Shown here piece after piece: positions 1 through 6,344 of a stretch of DNA of 7,681 bases. The notes below the pieces were generated by a model. The model saw only the letters and a program-made list of their open reading frames with translations, ran no database searches and was not told the origin of the DNA. The stretch comes from an uncultured Oscillospiraceae bacterium. GTDB taxonomy: Bacteria; Bacillota; Clostridia; Oscillospirales; Acutalibacteraceae. A program made the position numbers and the translations under genes. Location: NCBI GenBank assembly GCA_900539845.1, contig UQDP01000034.1, forward strand, positions 1-7,681, given 5' to 3'. Numbering within the stretch: the stretch's first letter is position 1; each line of letters starts with the position of its first letter.

Positions 1-53
1 TATAAGACGGATTTATTTTTTCGCGCGGTTCAGCCGACTTTATCGACAGCCTG

Positions 54-81
54 AAGCGGGGCTGTGAGGACAGTCCCGCTT
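54..81. other. Strong inverted repeat (12-bp stem, 4-nt loop)
   Basis: The arms at 54-65 and 70-81 pair over 12 bp with one G-U pair, around a GAGG loop. It begins 18 bp past the stop codon of the GTPase-nuclease gene (minus strand), so it may end or stabilise that transcript. On the minus strand, however, the hairpin is followed by CAGGCTGTCG rather than a T tract, so it is not a textbook intrinsic terminator there. On the plus strand it is followed by the weak TTTATAG-type tail and could serve a gene lying before the window. Confidence 0.5.
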
Positions 82-98
82 TATAGTACATATATCAT

Positions 99-2684
99 TT
101 AGAACGTTTCAGAGATGATATTTCTGATCTCCTCCTCCGCCTGCTGAATTTCAAAAAGAAATTCTCTTGAGGAAACGCGCAGCGCGCCGTTGCCCAGAAT
201 GATAAGCTGCTCAAGCGCGTCTGAGGTGACAACTCTTACCTTGTTGTTCCTTGCAAGTTTGTAAGAAGCCTTTTCAATATACATATCGGCGGTTTCAGCT
301 TCTTTGGTGTAAACCACGGTAATATTGTTGATCTTCTCCACTTCTCTGCCGTTGCCTTTGACTTTATAGGCGTCAAAAACCAAAATGACGTTGCATTTTT
401 TATATCCCTGATAATTACACAGAATATTTATCAGCGCGCTCCTTGCGCCTTCTATATTGTCTGTTGCCTGCTCTTTTAGAAAATCCCAGGAAAAAATCAC
501 GTTATATCCGTCAACAAGCAGATATTCGGGTCCCTCATATCTGACCGTGCCGGCGGACTTGTATTTTTTCTTTTCGGTGCTTTCGGTGAAAGTGAAATGT
601 TTTTTATCGGGGTCATTCGTTCTGTTTTTGATCGGTCCATAGGTCTGCTCAAATATCTGCATCAGTTCCTTGTCCAACGCAAACAGATTCTTTTTATCCC
701 TGTTTTCGGAAAGCGTACGTTTGAATGATATACTATCCGAGCCGCTTTTTTTGAAGGAAAGCGCACTCGGAAGGTGCATATGGCTTTTTACTTCATTCCA
801 TTTTACGATATATCCTGCGCCGTGAGAGCAAAACACAGAGTCACAGGGATTATCCGTATCGGAATCACAGTCATATCCCGTATTTTCAATCACTTCTTCG
901 GAATTGTGGCACGGTTCATAGCCCTTGAAATTGCAGAGAAGTCTGCCCACGCCGTGCGTGTACTGAATGACTTCTCTTGCGTAATCATGCATGGTGGAAA
1001 CCGGCGCAGTGCCGTTTATAACAGAATATTCGCCGTTTGTTTCGGGAGCGCTGAAGCTGCCGTGCATGCGCTGTATATCGGAAAGCGCCCTGCCGACGTT
1101 TTCATTCGGCACTTCCAGAGAAAATTCGTAAACAGGCTCAAGCAGCAGACATTCCGCGGAACGCAGACCCTGCCGAACCGCTCTGTATGTTGCCTGCCTG
1201 AAATCCCCGCCCTCTGTGTGTTTGGCATGTGCCTTGCCTGATACAAGCGTGATCTCGATATCGGTGATCGGAGAGCCTGTAAGCACGCCTATATGCGTTT
1301 TTTCATAAAGGTGTGTGATGATCAGTCTCTGCCAGTTTTTGTCAAGCACGTCTTCCTTGCACGCATTCTTTATTACGATTCCGCTGTCTCGCTTTCCGGG
1401 CTTCAGCAGCAGATGGACCTCCGCGTAATGGCGCAGCGGTTCAAAATGACCGATTCCTTCAACAGTATCGGCGATGGTTTCCTTATAAATGATGCTGCCT
1501 TTTCCGAATGCCGCTTCCATTCCGAATCGTTCTCGGAGCACGGATTGCAGAATCTCCAGCTGAACATCTCCCATAAGATGCACATGGATCTCGCCGTGCC
1601 TTTCATCCCACACAACCTTCAGCTGCGGGTCTTCGCTTCCCAGTATCCTCATTTTTTCAAGCGCGGTATGAGCGTCAACACTGTCGGGAAGCTGCATGCT
1701 GTATGTGAAGACCGGCTCAAGTACAGGCATACCGGCGCTTTTTTCAGCGCCGAGTCCGTCTCCCGGCAGAGCAAAGCTTATGCCGGTAAGCGCACACACG
1801 GTTCCGCCTGCGGCCTCATCAGCTGTAATAAACTTAGCCCCCGAGTATATCCTGATCTGATTTACCTTTTCGGCATTTCTGTTTTTATCGCTTTTAAGAG
1901 TGTCTTTTACTTTTAGCTTTCCGCCCGTAACCTTGATGAATGTCAGGCGCTGTCCTTTCTCTTCGGAGATCTTGAATACTTTACCGGCGAATTCATTTCC
2001 GTATTCCGGCATTTTTGTGTATTCATAAAGGCATTGCAGTAATTCCTTTACTCCGCTGAGTTTCAGAGCCGAACCGAATAAACAGGGAAAAATCTTTCTT
2101 TCCTTTACGGCATTTATAATATCGCTCTGCGCAAGTGAGCCGCTTTCATCGTATTTGTTCAGCAGTTCTTCATCGCAAAGGGCAATATTCTCCGTGAATT
2201 CAGAGCTGTTATCACTGCCGAAATCGGTGCAGCTTTCGCTGAGCTTTGCTTTCAGCTCATTCATGATATGAGCTTTATCGGTGCCGTCCAAGTCCATTTT
2301 ATTAATGAAAAGGAAACAGGGAATATTATATTTTGCAAGCAGCTTCCAAAGCGTCTGCGTATGGCTCTGCACACCATCGGATCCGCTTATCACAAGCACT
2401 GCGTAGTCAAGAACCTGCAGTGTACGCTCTGTTTCTGCCGAAAAATCCATATGGCCGGGTGTGTCCAGCAGGGTGAACTCCGTGTCCTTGTATGCAAGAA
2501 TTGCCTGCTTTGAAAAAATCGTAATACCGCGTTCTCTTTCAAGTGAATTGTTGTCCAGAAAAGAATTCTTATGGTCAACACGGCCGAGCCTGTTTATGCT
2601 GCCTGCCTGATAAAGCAGCGCCTCGGAAAGAGTGGTTTTGCCCGAATCCACATGCGCTAAAATTCCTATTACGATTTTTTTCAT
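99..2684 (-). CDS. TetM/EF-G-like translation GTPase fused to a C-terminal YacP/Rae1-like NYN nuclease domain
   Basis: This is an 861-residue cytosolic protein. The N-terminal part is a translational GTPase of the TetM/EF-G group: P-loop AHVDSGKT (10-17), RGITI switch (52-56), DTPGH (74-78), NKMD (128-131) and GSALK (204-208). Domain II and the later EF-G-like domains follow, with domain IV ending in EGGDFR near 491-496. A Cys-rich segment (C592, C606, C614, C619, then SHGAG) and a linker come next. Residues about 720-861 form an NYN domain with DGYN (D725), VFDA (D771), ETAD (E797, D800) and TSD (D822), closely resembling Bacillus Rae1/YacP, an A-site mRNA endonuclease. Classical TetM-type proteins are about 640 residues and lack this domain. 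The TetM YSPVS tip loop is replaced by AKHTE, so tetracycline protection is not predicted. I infer a ribosome-bound GTPase that delivers a nuclease. The start at 2684 is preferred: GGTGAAG lies just upstream, and the in-frame ATG at 2720 is inside the promoter -10. Confidence 0.9.
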   Translation of the reverse strand: MKKIVIGILAHVDSGKTTLSEALLYQAGSINRLGRVDHKNSFLDNNSLERERGITIFSKQAILAYKDTEFTLLDTPGHMDFSAETERTLQVLDYAVLVISGSDGVQSHTQTLWKLLAKYNIPCFLFINKMDLDGTDKAHIMNELKAKLSESCTDFGSDNSSEFTENIALCDEELLNKYDESGSLAQSDIINAVKERKIFPCLFGSALKLSGVKELLQCLYEYTKMPEYGNEFAGKVFKISEEKGQRLTFIKVTGGKLKVKDTLKSDKNRNAEKVNQIRIYSGAKFITADEAAGGTVCALTGISFALPGDGLGAEKSAGMPVLEPVFTYSMQLPDSVDAHTALEKMRILGSEDPQLKVVWDERHGEIHVHLMGDVQLEILQSVLRERFGMEAAFGKGSIIYKETIADTVEGIGHFEPLRHYAEVHLLLKPGKRDSGIVIKNACKEDVLDKNWQRLIITHLYEKTHIGVLTGSPITDIEITLVSGKAHAKHTEGGDFRQATYRAVRQGLRSAECLLLEPVYEFSLEVPNENVGRALSDIQRMHGSFSAPETNGEYSVINGTAPVSTMHDYAREVIQYTHGVGRLLCNFKGYEPCHNSEEVIENTGYDCDSDTDNPCDSVFCSHGAGYIVKWNEVKSHMHLPSALSFKKSGSDSISFKRTLSENRDKKNLFALDKELMQIFEQTYGPIKNRTNDPDKKHFTFTESTEKKKYKSAGTVRYEGPEYLLVDGYNVIFSWDFLKEQATDNIEGARSALINILCNYQGYKKCNVILVFDAYKVKGNGREVEKINNITVVYTKEAETADMYIEKASYKLARNNKVRVVTSDALEQLIILGNGALRVSSREFLFEIQQAEEEIRNIISETF

Positions 2685-2718
2685 TTCTTCACCACGTTTT
2701 TCCGAAATTCTTTTATGC

Positions 2719-2747
2719 ATTATATCACAGACGGTTCTGGTTGTAAA
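2719..2747 (-). promoter_or_regulatory. Sigma-A-type promoter of the GTPase-nuclease gene, extended -10
   Basis: On the minus strand TTTACA (2747-2742) is separated by exactly 17 bp from a perfect TATAAT (2724-2719), and TGA directly before it makes an extended -10. Transcription should begin near 2712, giving a leader of about 28 nt before the ATG at 2684. There is no room for a TetM-style leader peptide, which argues against attenuation control. The promoter overlaps the in-frame ATG at 2720 and so excludes it as the start codon. Confidence 0.75.
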
Positions 2748-2833
2748 TATATCCGGGATCCGAGCCGGACAGGTATTAATTTTAATCGTTATTTAATCTG
2801 TGCTGCTGTGCATACGCACCTGTAACAAAAAAG

Positions 2834-2862
2834 TTGAATTTTATTATCGGTTAGGTTATCAT
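2834..2862 (+). promoter_or_regulatory. Likely sigma-A promoter of the metallophosphatase gene
   Basis: TTGAAT (2834-2839) and TATCAT (2857-2862) are 17 bp apart, matching consensus at 4/6 and 5/6. The predicted start of transcription is near 2869, about 49 nt before the ATG at 2918. The surrounding 2721-2917 gap holds no gene. It also contains ACAGGT and ACCTGT arms (near 2769 and 2817) that could close a weak hairpin, too weak to call. Confidence 0.45.
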
Positions 2863-2917
2863 GGATTTAAGCAAACCCAATTATGCTTTTTAGAAATTCT
2901 ATTTAGGGTGGTTTCCT

Positions 2918-3610
2918 ATGATTTATGCAATGGCTGATGTGCATGGAGAATATGAAAAATATGCTGAAATGCTTAAAAAGATCAATTTCGGGAAGGATGA
3001 CACGCTTTATATTTTGGGGGACGTTATAGATAGGGGAAAAGATTCGGTTCGTGTTTTAAAAGATATGGCGGGCAGGGCAAACGTATATCCTGTTGTTGGG
3101 AATCATGAATTAATGGCGCTTTCCGTGCTTGAAAAGCTTGCCGTTGAGATCACAGCGGATAATTATTCGTCGCAGCTTGATGCCGCAGCTTTCTCATTAC
3201 TGCTTCACTGGCAGCAGAACGGCGGAGTAACGACTCTTAAGGAGTTTTCCAAACTCCCCGTTTCCGAAAGGCTGGATCTTATTGATTATTTGAAAGATTT
3301 TGCGCCTTTTGAAACCGCTGAGGCAGGTGGAAAAGCTTTTATTCTGGTTCACTCCGGGCTTGGGAATTTTTCAAAAAGCAAGAAGCTGAGCGAATATACC
3401 CTGGAGGAACTTTGTATGTACCGCCCTGATTACAACAAACAGTTGTTTGACGATGTATATATCGTTTCCGGTCATACGCCCACCCAAACGATTTCCGGTA
3501 CAGCTCGTATTTATCAATTCTGCAACAACATATGTATAGACTGCGGCGCGGTGTTCGGAGGGAGACTTGCCTGCCTGAGACTGGATGATCTGGAAGAGTT
3601 CTATGTGTGA
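2918..3610 (+). CDS. PPP-type metallophosphoesterase (serine/threonine phosphatase-like)
   Basis: This is a 230-residue soluble protein with the complete metal-binding set of the calcineurin-like PPP superfamily: DVH (D7, H9), GDVIDRG (D35, D38, R39), GNHE (N62, H63, E64), a histidine in VHSGL (H145) and SGHTPT (H186). The C-terminal IDCGAVFGG (207-215) is typical of bacterial PPP enzymes. The family hydrolyses phosphoesters at a two-metal centre (often Mn2+, Fe or Zn). Relatives act on phosphoproteins or diadenosine tetraphosphate, and the sequence does not decide between these. The start is set by AGGGTGG at 2905-2911, six bases before the ATG. No clear terminator follows, and it is probably monocistronic because the next gene has its own promoter. 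The function call is firm at the superfamily level, but the substrate is unknown. Confidence 0.88.
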   Translation: MIYAMADVHGEYEKYAEMLKKINFGKDDTLYILGDVIDRGKDSVRVLKDMAGRANVYPVVGNHELMALSVLEKLAVEITADNYSSQLDAAAFSLLLHWQQNGGVTTLKEFSKLPVSERLDLIDYLKDFAPFETAEAGGKAFILVHSGLGNFSKSKKLSEYTLEELCMYRPDYNKQLFDDVYIVSGHTPTQTISGTARIYQFCNNICIDCGAVFGGRLACLRLDDLEEFYV

Positions 3611-3707
3611 GCTTAATCTGTTCAGGCGGATGATTTTTTAAGGAAAAGCAGCCGGCAGCAGGGTATCGGTCCACAAAAAATAAAATGAAAAAGATGGAGT
3701 CCGCGGC

Positions 3708-3736
3708 TTTACACCTGCATATTATTGTGCTAAAAT
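3708..3736 (+). promoter_or_regulatory. Sigma-A-type promoter of the acyltransferase gene, extended -10
   Basis: TTTACA (3708-3713) and TAAAAT (3731-3736) are separated by 17 bp, with TGC just before the -10 as an extended element. Predicted transcription starts near 3743, about 26 nt before the ATG. The 158-bp gap at 3611-3768 shows no other gene and no convincing terminator for the upstream phosphatase. Confidence 0.65.
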
Positions 3737-3768
3737 GATTTAAAACCGATCGCGGGGGAAATGTAATC

Positions 3769-4896
3769 ATGGAATCACAGCAGATGAGAAATAAAAAACT
3801 TTATAATATCGAAGCGGTAAGGTTTCTGTTTTCCGTTTTTATTGTCTTTTTTCATATTCTGCATGCCAATATAATGGATTATACGGCAAACAGCGCGTTT
3901 TATAAAAAGCTGGCAGACAGCACGGATTATACCTGCTATGTTGTTGAATGCTTTTTCATCATAAGCGGCTTCTTTTTGTTTTACACGTATAATAAGAGAC
4001 CGCAAAGATCAATAGGTGAATTTATTTATAACAAATTTTCAAGGCTTTGGCCGCTTTTGTTTCTTTCAACGGCGATCTGCGTTGTGTTTTTCGGGTGGAA
4101 TTTTTATCCCCAGTTTTTTACAGTTTTGTTTTTGCAGAATAACGGCGTGAACTTTGATTACGGCGGAATAAACTGGTATATTTCTCCGCTGTTTTGGGCG
4201 CTTATTTTCTATTACGTTCTTTTAAAATGTTTTAAGGATAAGCGAAAGCTGAATATATTTATCGGTGTGCTCGTCTATTTTTCGTTTATGATATGTCTTT
4301 CTGCAACCAACGGCGGATTTCCCAGATACAATCTTTACGGGTTTTTAAGCGGCTCAATGTTTCACGCACTTGCGGAAATAGGACTGGGATACCTGATCGG
4401 CGTTTGCTGCAACAGTCTTAAATCGCTGAACGGGCTTAATGATATTTTGAACAGCAGATCGGGAAAAATCATTTCAACCGTTTTGATTTCTTTGGCAGAG
4501 ATCGTGTTTTGGGCGCTTCTGCTTATCCATTTCTTTTTGAAAAAATATACCTATAGCAATCACTTCCTTGTTGTCATTCTGTTTTCCGGGATTCTGTTTT
4601 GCATGCTTACGGGAAGGGGTATCTTTTCAAGACTCATCAATAACCGATTCTTCGGCTTTTTCGGAAAATTCTCATATTCGATATATGTAATGCAGCAGGT
4701 CGTGTTTTATGTTTTGCAGCGCACGCTCTGGCAAAATTCGGATTTTGTTCAGCACCATGCCTTAAGGTGTATCGCTGTGTCTATTCTCATCTGTGTTGCG
4801 GCGGGAATCGTAACATATTATGTTATCGAAAAGCCAAGCGCATATGCATTGAAAAAGCTGGGCAGGAAAATATTTGCAAAACGGATCAGTAAATAA
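3769..4896 (+). CDS. Membrane acyltransferase, acyltransferase-3 (OafA/NodX-like) family
   Basis: This is a 375-residue multipass membrane protein with roughly ten hydrophobic segments. The start follows a strong GGGGGAA at 3754-3760. The first segment carries the family's R-x10-H arrangement (R18 and H29 in AVRFLFSVFIVFFHILH), and the second has FFIISGFF (62-69), equivalent to the common FF-SGF motif. YNKFSRLWP (87-95) matches the family's cytoplasmic R-x-x-R-x-x-P region, and the last helix ends in IEKP. The family moves acyl groups, often acetyl or succinyl, onto cell-surface sugars or other envelope molecules. There is no extracellular SGNH domain and no neighbouring polysaccharide cluster, so the acceptor is unknown. 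Phe and Tyr are very frequent, as expected for such a membrane protein. It has its own promoter and terminator, so it is a single-gene unit. Confidence 0.85.
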   Translation: MESQQMRNKKLYNIEAVRFLFSVFIVFFHILHANIMDYTANSAFYKKLADSTDYTCYVVECFFIISGFFLFYTYNKRPQRSIGEFIYNKFSRLWPLLFLSTAICVVFFGWNFYPQFFTVLFLQNNGVNFDYGGINWYISPLFWALIFYYVLLKCFKDKRKLNIFIGVLVYFSFMICLSATNGGFPRYNLYGFLSGSMFHALAEIGLGYLIGVCCNSLKSLNGLNDILNSRSGKIISTVLISLAEIVFWALLLIHFFLKKYTYSNHFLVVILFSGILFCMLTGRGIFSRLINNRFFGFFGKFSYSIYVMQQVVFYVLQRTLWQNSDFVQHHALRCIAVSILICVAAGIVTYYVIEKPSAYALKKLGRKIFAKRISK

Positions 4897-4900
4897 TATA

Positions 4901-4942
4901 TCCCGCGCGTTTCATACCTGATAACGCGCGGGGTCTTTTATT
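4901..4942 (+). terminator. Intrinsic terminator after the acyltransferase gene, possibly bidirectional
   Basis: A perfect 10-bp stem CCCGCGCGTT/AACGCGCGGG (4902-4911 with 4923-4932) with an 11-nt loop is followed by TCTTTTATT on the plus strand. It sits 5 bp past the acyltransferase stop and 26 bp past the spoVAC stop on the other strand. Read on the minus strand the tail is ATATATTATTTA, less T-pure, so termination of spoVAC there is plausible but weaker. Confidence 0.85.
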
Positions 4943-4958
4943 ATGCGGGAGAGAGAAA

Positions 4959-5402
4959 TCAATAAAGCTTGAAGATATAAATGATAAGACCGTAAATAAA
5001 CGAACATCCAACGCCGTATACTATTACGGGCCCTGCTATTGTAAACATCTGCGCGGCGGTTCCGAGTATCATTCCCTCATGTTTGAATTCAAGGGCAGGG
5101 GATACGACGGAGTTTGCAAAGCCGGTTATAGGCACGATTGTTCCCGCACCTGCATGACGCGCGATTTTGTCGAACACGCCGATACCTGTCAGTATCGCGG
5201 TTATAACGATGATAACGCAGGGCGTGGCAATCTTTATTTCATCTTCGCTTAAGCCCGCTTTCTGAAAAACGGCGTTAAGAAGCTGACCGAAGCAGCATAT
5301 CGCGCCGCCGAAAAGAAATGCTTTTATGCAGTTTAGGATTTTCGGGGAATTCGGGCTGGCTTTGTCGGTCATTTTGCTGTATTCGTCTTTGCTTATGCTC
5401 AT
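4959..5402 (-). CDS. spoVAC: Stage V sporulation protein AC (SpoVA dipicolinic-acid channel component)
   Basis: This 147-residue integral membrane protein matches SpoVAC in length and order of motifs: a short charged N-terminus, a helix containing CIKAFLFGGAICCFGQ (25-40), LTGIGVFDKI (71-80), then HAGAGTIVPITGFANS (83-98) and an EGMILG region (109-114). In Bacillus and Clostridium the SpoVA proteins sit in the forespore (later spore inner) membrane and move Ca-dipicolinate in during sporulation and out at germination; SpoVAC behaves as a mechanosensitive channel. The ribosome site GAGGTGAAAA is well placed before the ATG at 5402. Unusually, the gene stands alone on the minus strand: the gene that normally follows, spoVAD, is absent, and an acyltransferase gene lies downstream in convergent orientation. 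Confidence 0.92.
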   Translation of the reverse strand: MSISKDEYSKMTDKASPNSPKILNCIKAFLFGGAICCFGQLLNAVFQKAGLSEDEIKIATPCVIIVITAILTGIGVFDKIARHAGAGTIVPITGFANSVVSPALEFKHEGMILGTAAQMFTIAGPVIVYGVGCSFIYGLIIYIFKLY

Positions 5403-5440
5403 AAACTGTTTTCACCTCTATTATTTAAAATACTATTAAA

Positions 5441-5470
5441 TATTGTTAAACTTTTTTATTTTATTATTCA
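5441..5470 (-). promoter_or_regulatory. Possible forespore sigma-G-like promoter of spoVAC
   Basis: On the minus strand TGAATA (5470-5465) equals the Bacillus sigma-G -35 consensus and lies 17 bp before AACAATA (5447-5441), a 5/7 match to CATWHTA. This would give a leader of about 30 nt before spoVAC. The region is so AT-rich that chance matches are likely. The proposal rests mainly on SpoVA operons being sigma-G dependent in Bacillus. Confidence 0.3.
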
Positions 5471-5476
5471 AATTGC

Positions 5477-5505
5477 TTGACAAATTATATTATTATCTGT
5501 AATAT
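5477..5505 (+). promoter_or_regulatory. Likely sigma-A promoter of the ABC ATPase gene
   Basis: A perfect TTGACA (5477-5482) is 17 bp from TAATAT (5500-5505, 4/6). Transcription would start near 5512, about 25 nt before the ATG at 5537. It shares the very AT-rich 134-bp divergent gap with the spoVAC upstream region, so the two promoters would lie almost back to back. Confidence 0.55.
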
Positions 5506-5536
5506 TAGAATATACTGATTGTAAAGGAAGATATGT

Positions 5537-6283
5537 ATGCATCTTATCGATGTCAGAGACGTATATAAGATCTATAATCCGGGTGAAAACCAGGTAAACG
5601 CTTTGGACGGCGTTTCTTTAACAATAGACGAAGGAGAATTCGTGGCTATTATCGGTCAGTCCGGCTCGGGCAAGTCAACTCTTATGAACATGCTCGGTCT
5701 GCTCGATGTTCCCACATCGGGGGAATATTATATAAACGGCAGACTTGTTGAAGATCTTACCGATGATGAAATGAGCGATATCAGAAACAAGCAGATAGGC
5801 TTTATTTTTCAGGGATTTAATCTTATCGCTTCGCTGAATGCGCTTGAAAATGTTGAGTTGCCTCTCGTTTACCGCGGCGTTCCTAAAGCAGAAAGACGCG
5901 AACTTTCCGTTGCCGCGCTTGAAAAGGTCGGGCTTAAAGGGCGTATGCACCATTTGCCGGCGGCGCTTTCGGGCGGTCAGCAGCAAAGAGTGGCGGTCGC
6001 AAGGGCTATTGCGGCGGCACCGCCCGTTATCCTCGCAGACGAGCCAACAGGTAACCTGGACACACGTTCAACAAAAGACGTTATGCAGATACTGCATAAT
6101 TTAAAGGATGACGGCAGAACGGTCATCGTTATCACACATGATAATGAAATCGCCGAGCAGGCGGAGCGCGTGATCAGGATAAGAGACGGAAAAGTCGTTG
6201 AGGATTACATAAATCCCGGCTTTGAGGAAAAATACGGCAGAAAAGCGAAAATGGATAATAAAAATCCGATTGATCTGGGATGA
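5537..6283 (+). CDS. ABC transporter ATP-binding protein, MacB/LolD/FtsE-like
   Basis: This 248-residue cytoplasmic ATPase has every expected motif: Walker A GQSGSGKST (40-48), Q-loop glutamine in FIFQGFN (Q92), signature LSGGQQQR (144-151), Walker B VILADE (164-169, E169) and H-loop H201 in ITHD. The ALDGVSL start and the LPLVYRGVPKAERRE insert place it with the MacB/LolD lipoprotein, macrolide and antimicrobial-peptide exporter group, which pair with FtsX-like permeases. AAGGAAG at 5524-5530 precedes the ATG at 5537; the nearby ATG at 5533 is out of frame. No permease gene is next to it, so it is an orphan ATPase or works with a permease coded elsewhere. A terminator follows at once. The C-terminal 25 residues form a charged tail beyond the core ATPase. 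Substrate and direction cannot be read from the sequence. Confidence 0.9.
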   Translation: MHLIDVRDVYKIYNPGENQVNALDGVSLTIDEGEFVAIIGQSGSGKSTLMNMLGLLDVPTSGEYYINGRLVEDLTDDEMSDIRNKQIGFIFQGFNLIASLNALENVELPLVYRGVPKAERRELSVAALEKVGLKGRMHHLPAALSGGQQQRVAVARAIAAAPPVILADEPTGNLDTRSTKDVMQILHNLKDDGRTVIVITHDNEIAEQAERVIRIRDGKVVEDYINPGFEEKYGRKAKMDNKNPIDLG

Positions 6284-6306
6284 TTTTTATGGAATAAAGA
6301 ATATTA
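6278..6306 (+). promoter_or_regulatory. Possible forespore sigma-G-like promoter of spoVAE
   Basis: GGATG (6278-6282, 4/5 to the gHATR -35) is 17 bp from AATATTA (6300-6306, 6/7 to CATWHTA). It overlaps the stop of the ABC gene. Transcription would begin near 6313, inside the left arm of the following hairpin, so the resulting mRNA could not form that hairpin completely. The match is modest and the call is tentative. Confidence 0.28.
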
Positions 6307-6308
6307 CG

Positions 6309-6344
6309 CCTGCTGAGGTGAAAACTATCAGCGGGTGATTTTTT
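6309..6344 (+). terminator. Terminator-like hairpin that contains the spoVAE ribosome binding site
   Basis: CCTGCTGA (6309-6316) pairs with TCAGCGGG (6328-6335) over 8 bp with one G-U, around an 11-nt loop. After TGA comes a run of six T (6339-6344) that runs straight into the ATG of spoVAE. It should end or weaken the ABC ATPase transcript. The ribosome site GGGTGA (6333-6338) of spoVAE is partly in the right arm, so folding would hide it. Confidence 0.6.

Noticed and set aside
6..86. Possible end of a plus-strand gene ending at TAG 84-86
   Set aside because: An in-frame TAA at 3-5 blocks it from extending upstream, and no start codon is visible.
1..91. Open frame on the minus strand running off the window start (ATG at 91)
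   Set aside because: It has no ribosome site, runs through the strong hairpin and has no recognisable motif; about 30 codons is too short to support.
774..1241. 155-codon open frame on the plus strand
   Set aside because: It is antisense to the GTPase-nuclease gene, matches no family I know and is explained by the base composition of the real gene. The same holds for the other plus-strand open frames within 457-2746.
99..2684. Tetracycline resistance gene (tetM/tetO/tetW)
   Set aside because: The protein is over 200 residues longer, has a nuclease domain, and lacks the YSPVS loop needed for drug displacement.
2685..2720. Twelve-codon N-terminal extension of the GTPase-nuclease (ATG at 2720)
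   Set aside because: The ATG overlaps a perfect extended -10 promoter element; a GGTGAAG ribosome site precedes the ATG at 2684, and the usual GTPase N-terminus starts there.
3611..3700. Terminator after the phosphatase gene
   Set aside because: Only a 6-bp stem with a long loop (GCCTGA with TCAGGC, partly inside the gene) was found before the T run near 3636, too weak to call.
3339..3770. 143-codon open frame on the minus strand
   Set aside because: It overlaps the phosphatase gene, whose motifs are complete, and its translation looks like low-complexity antisense with no family motif.
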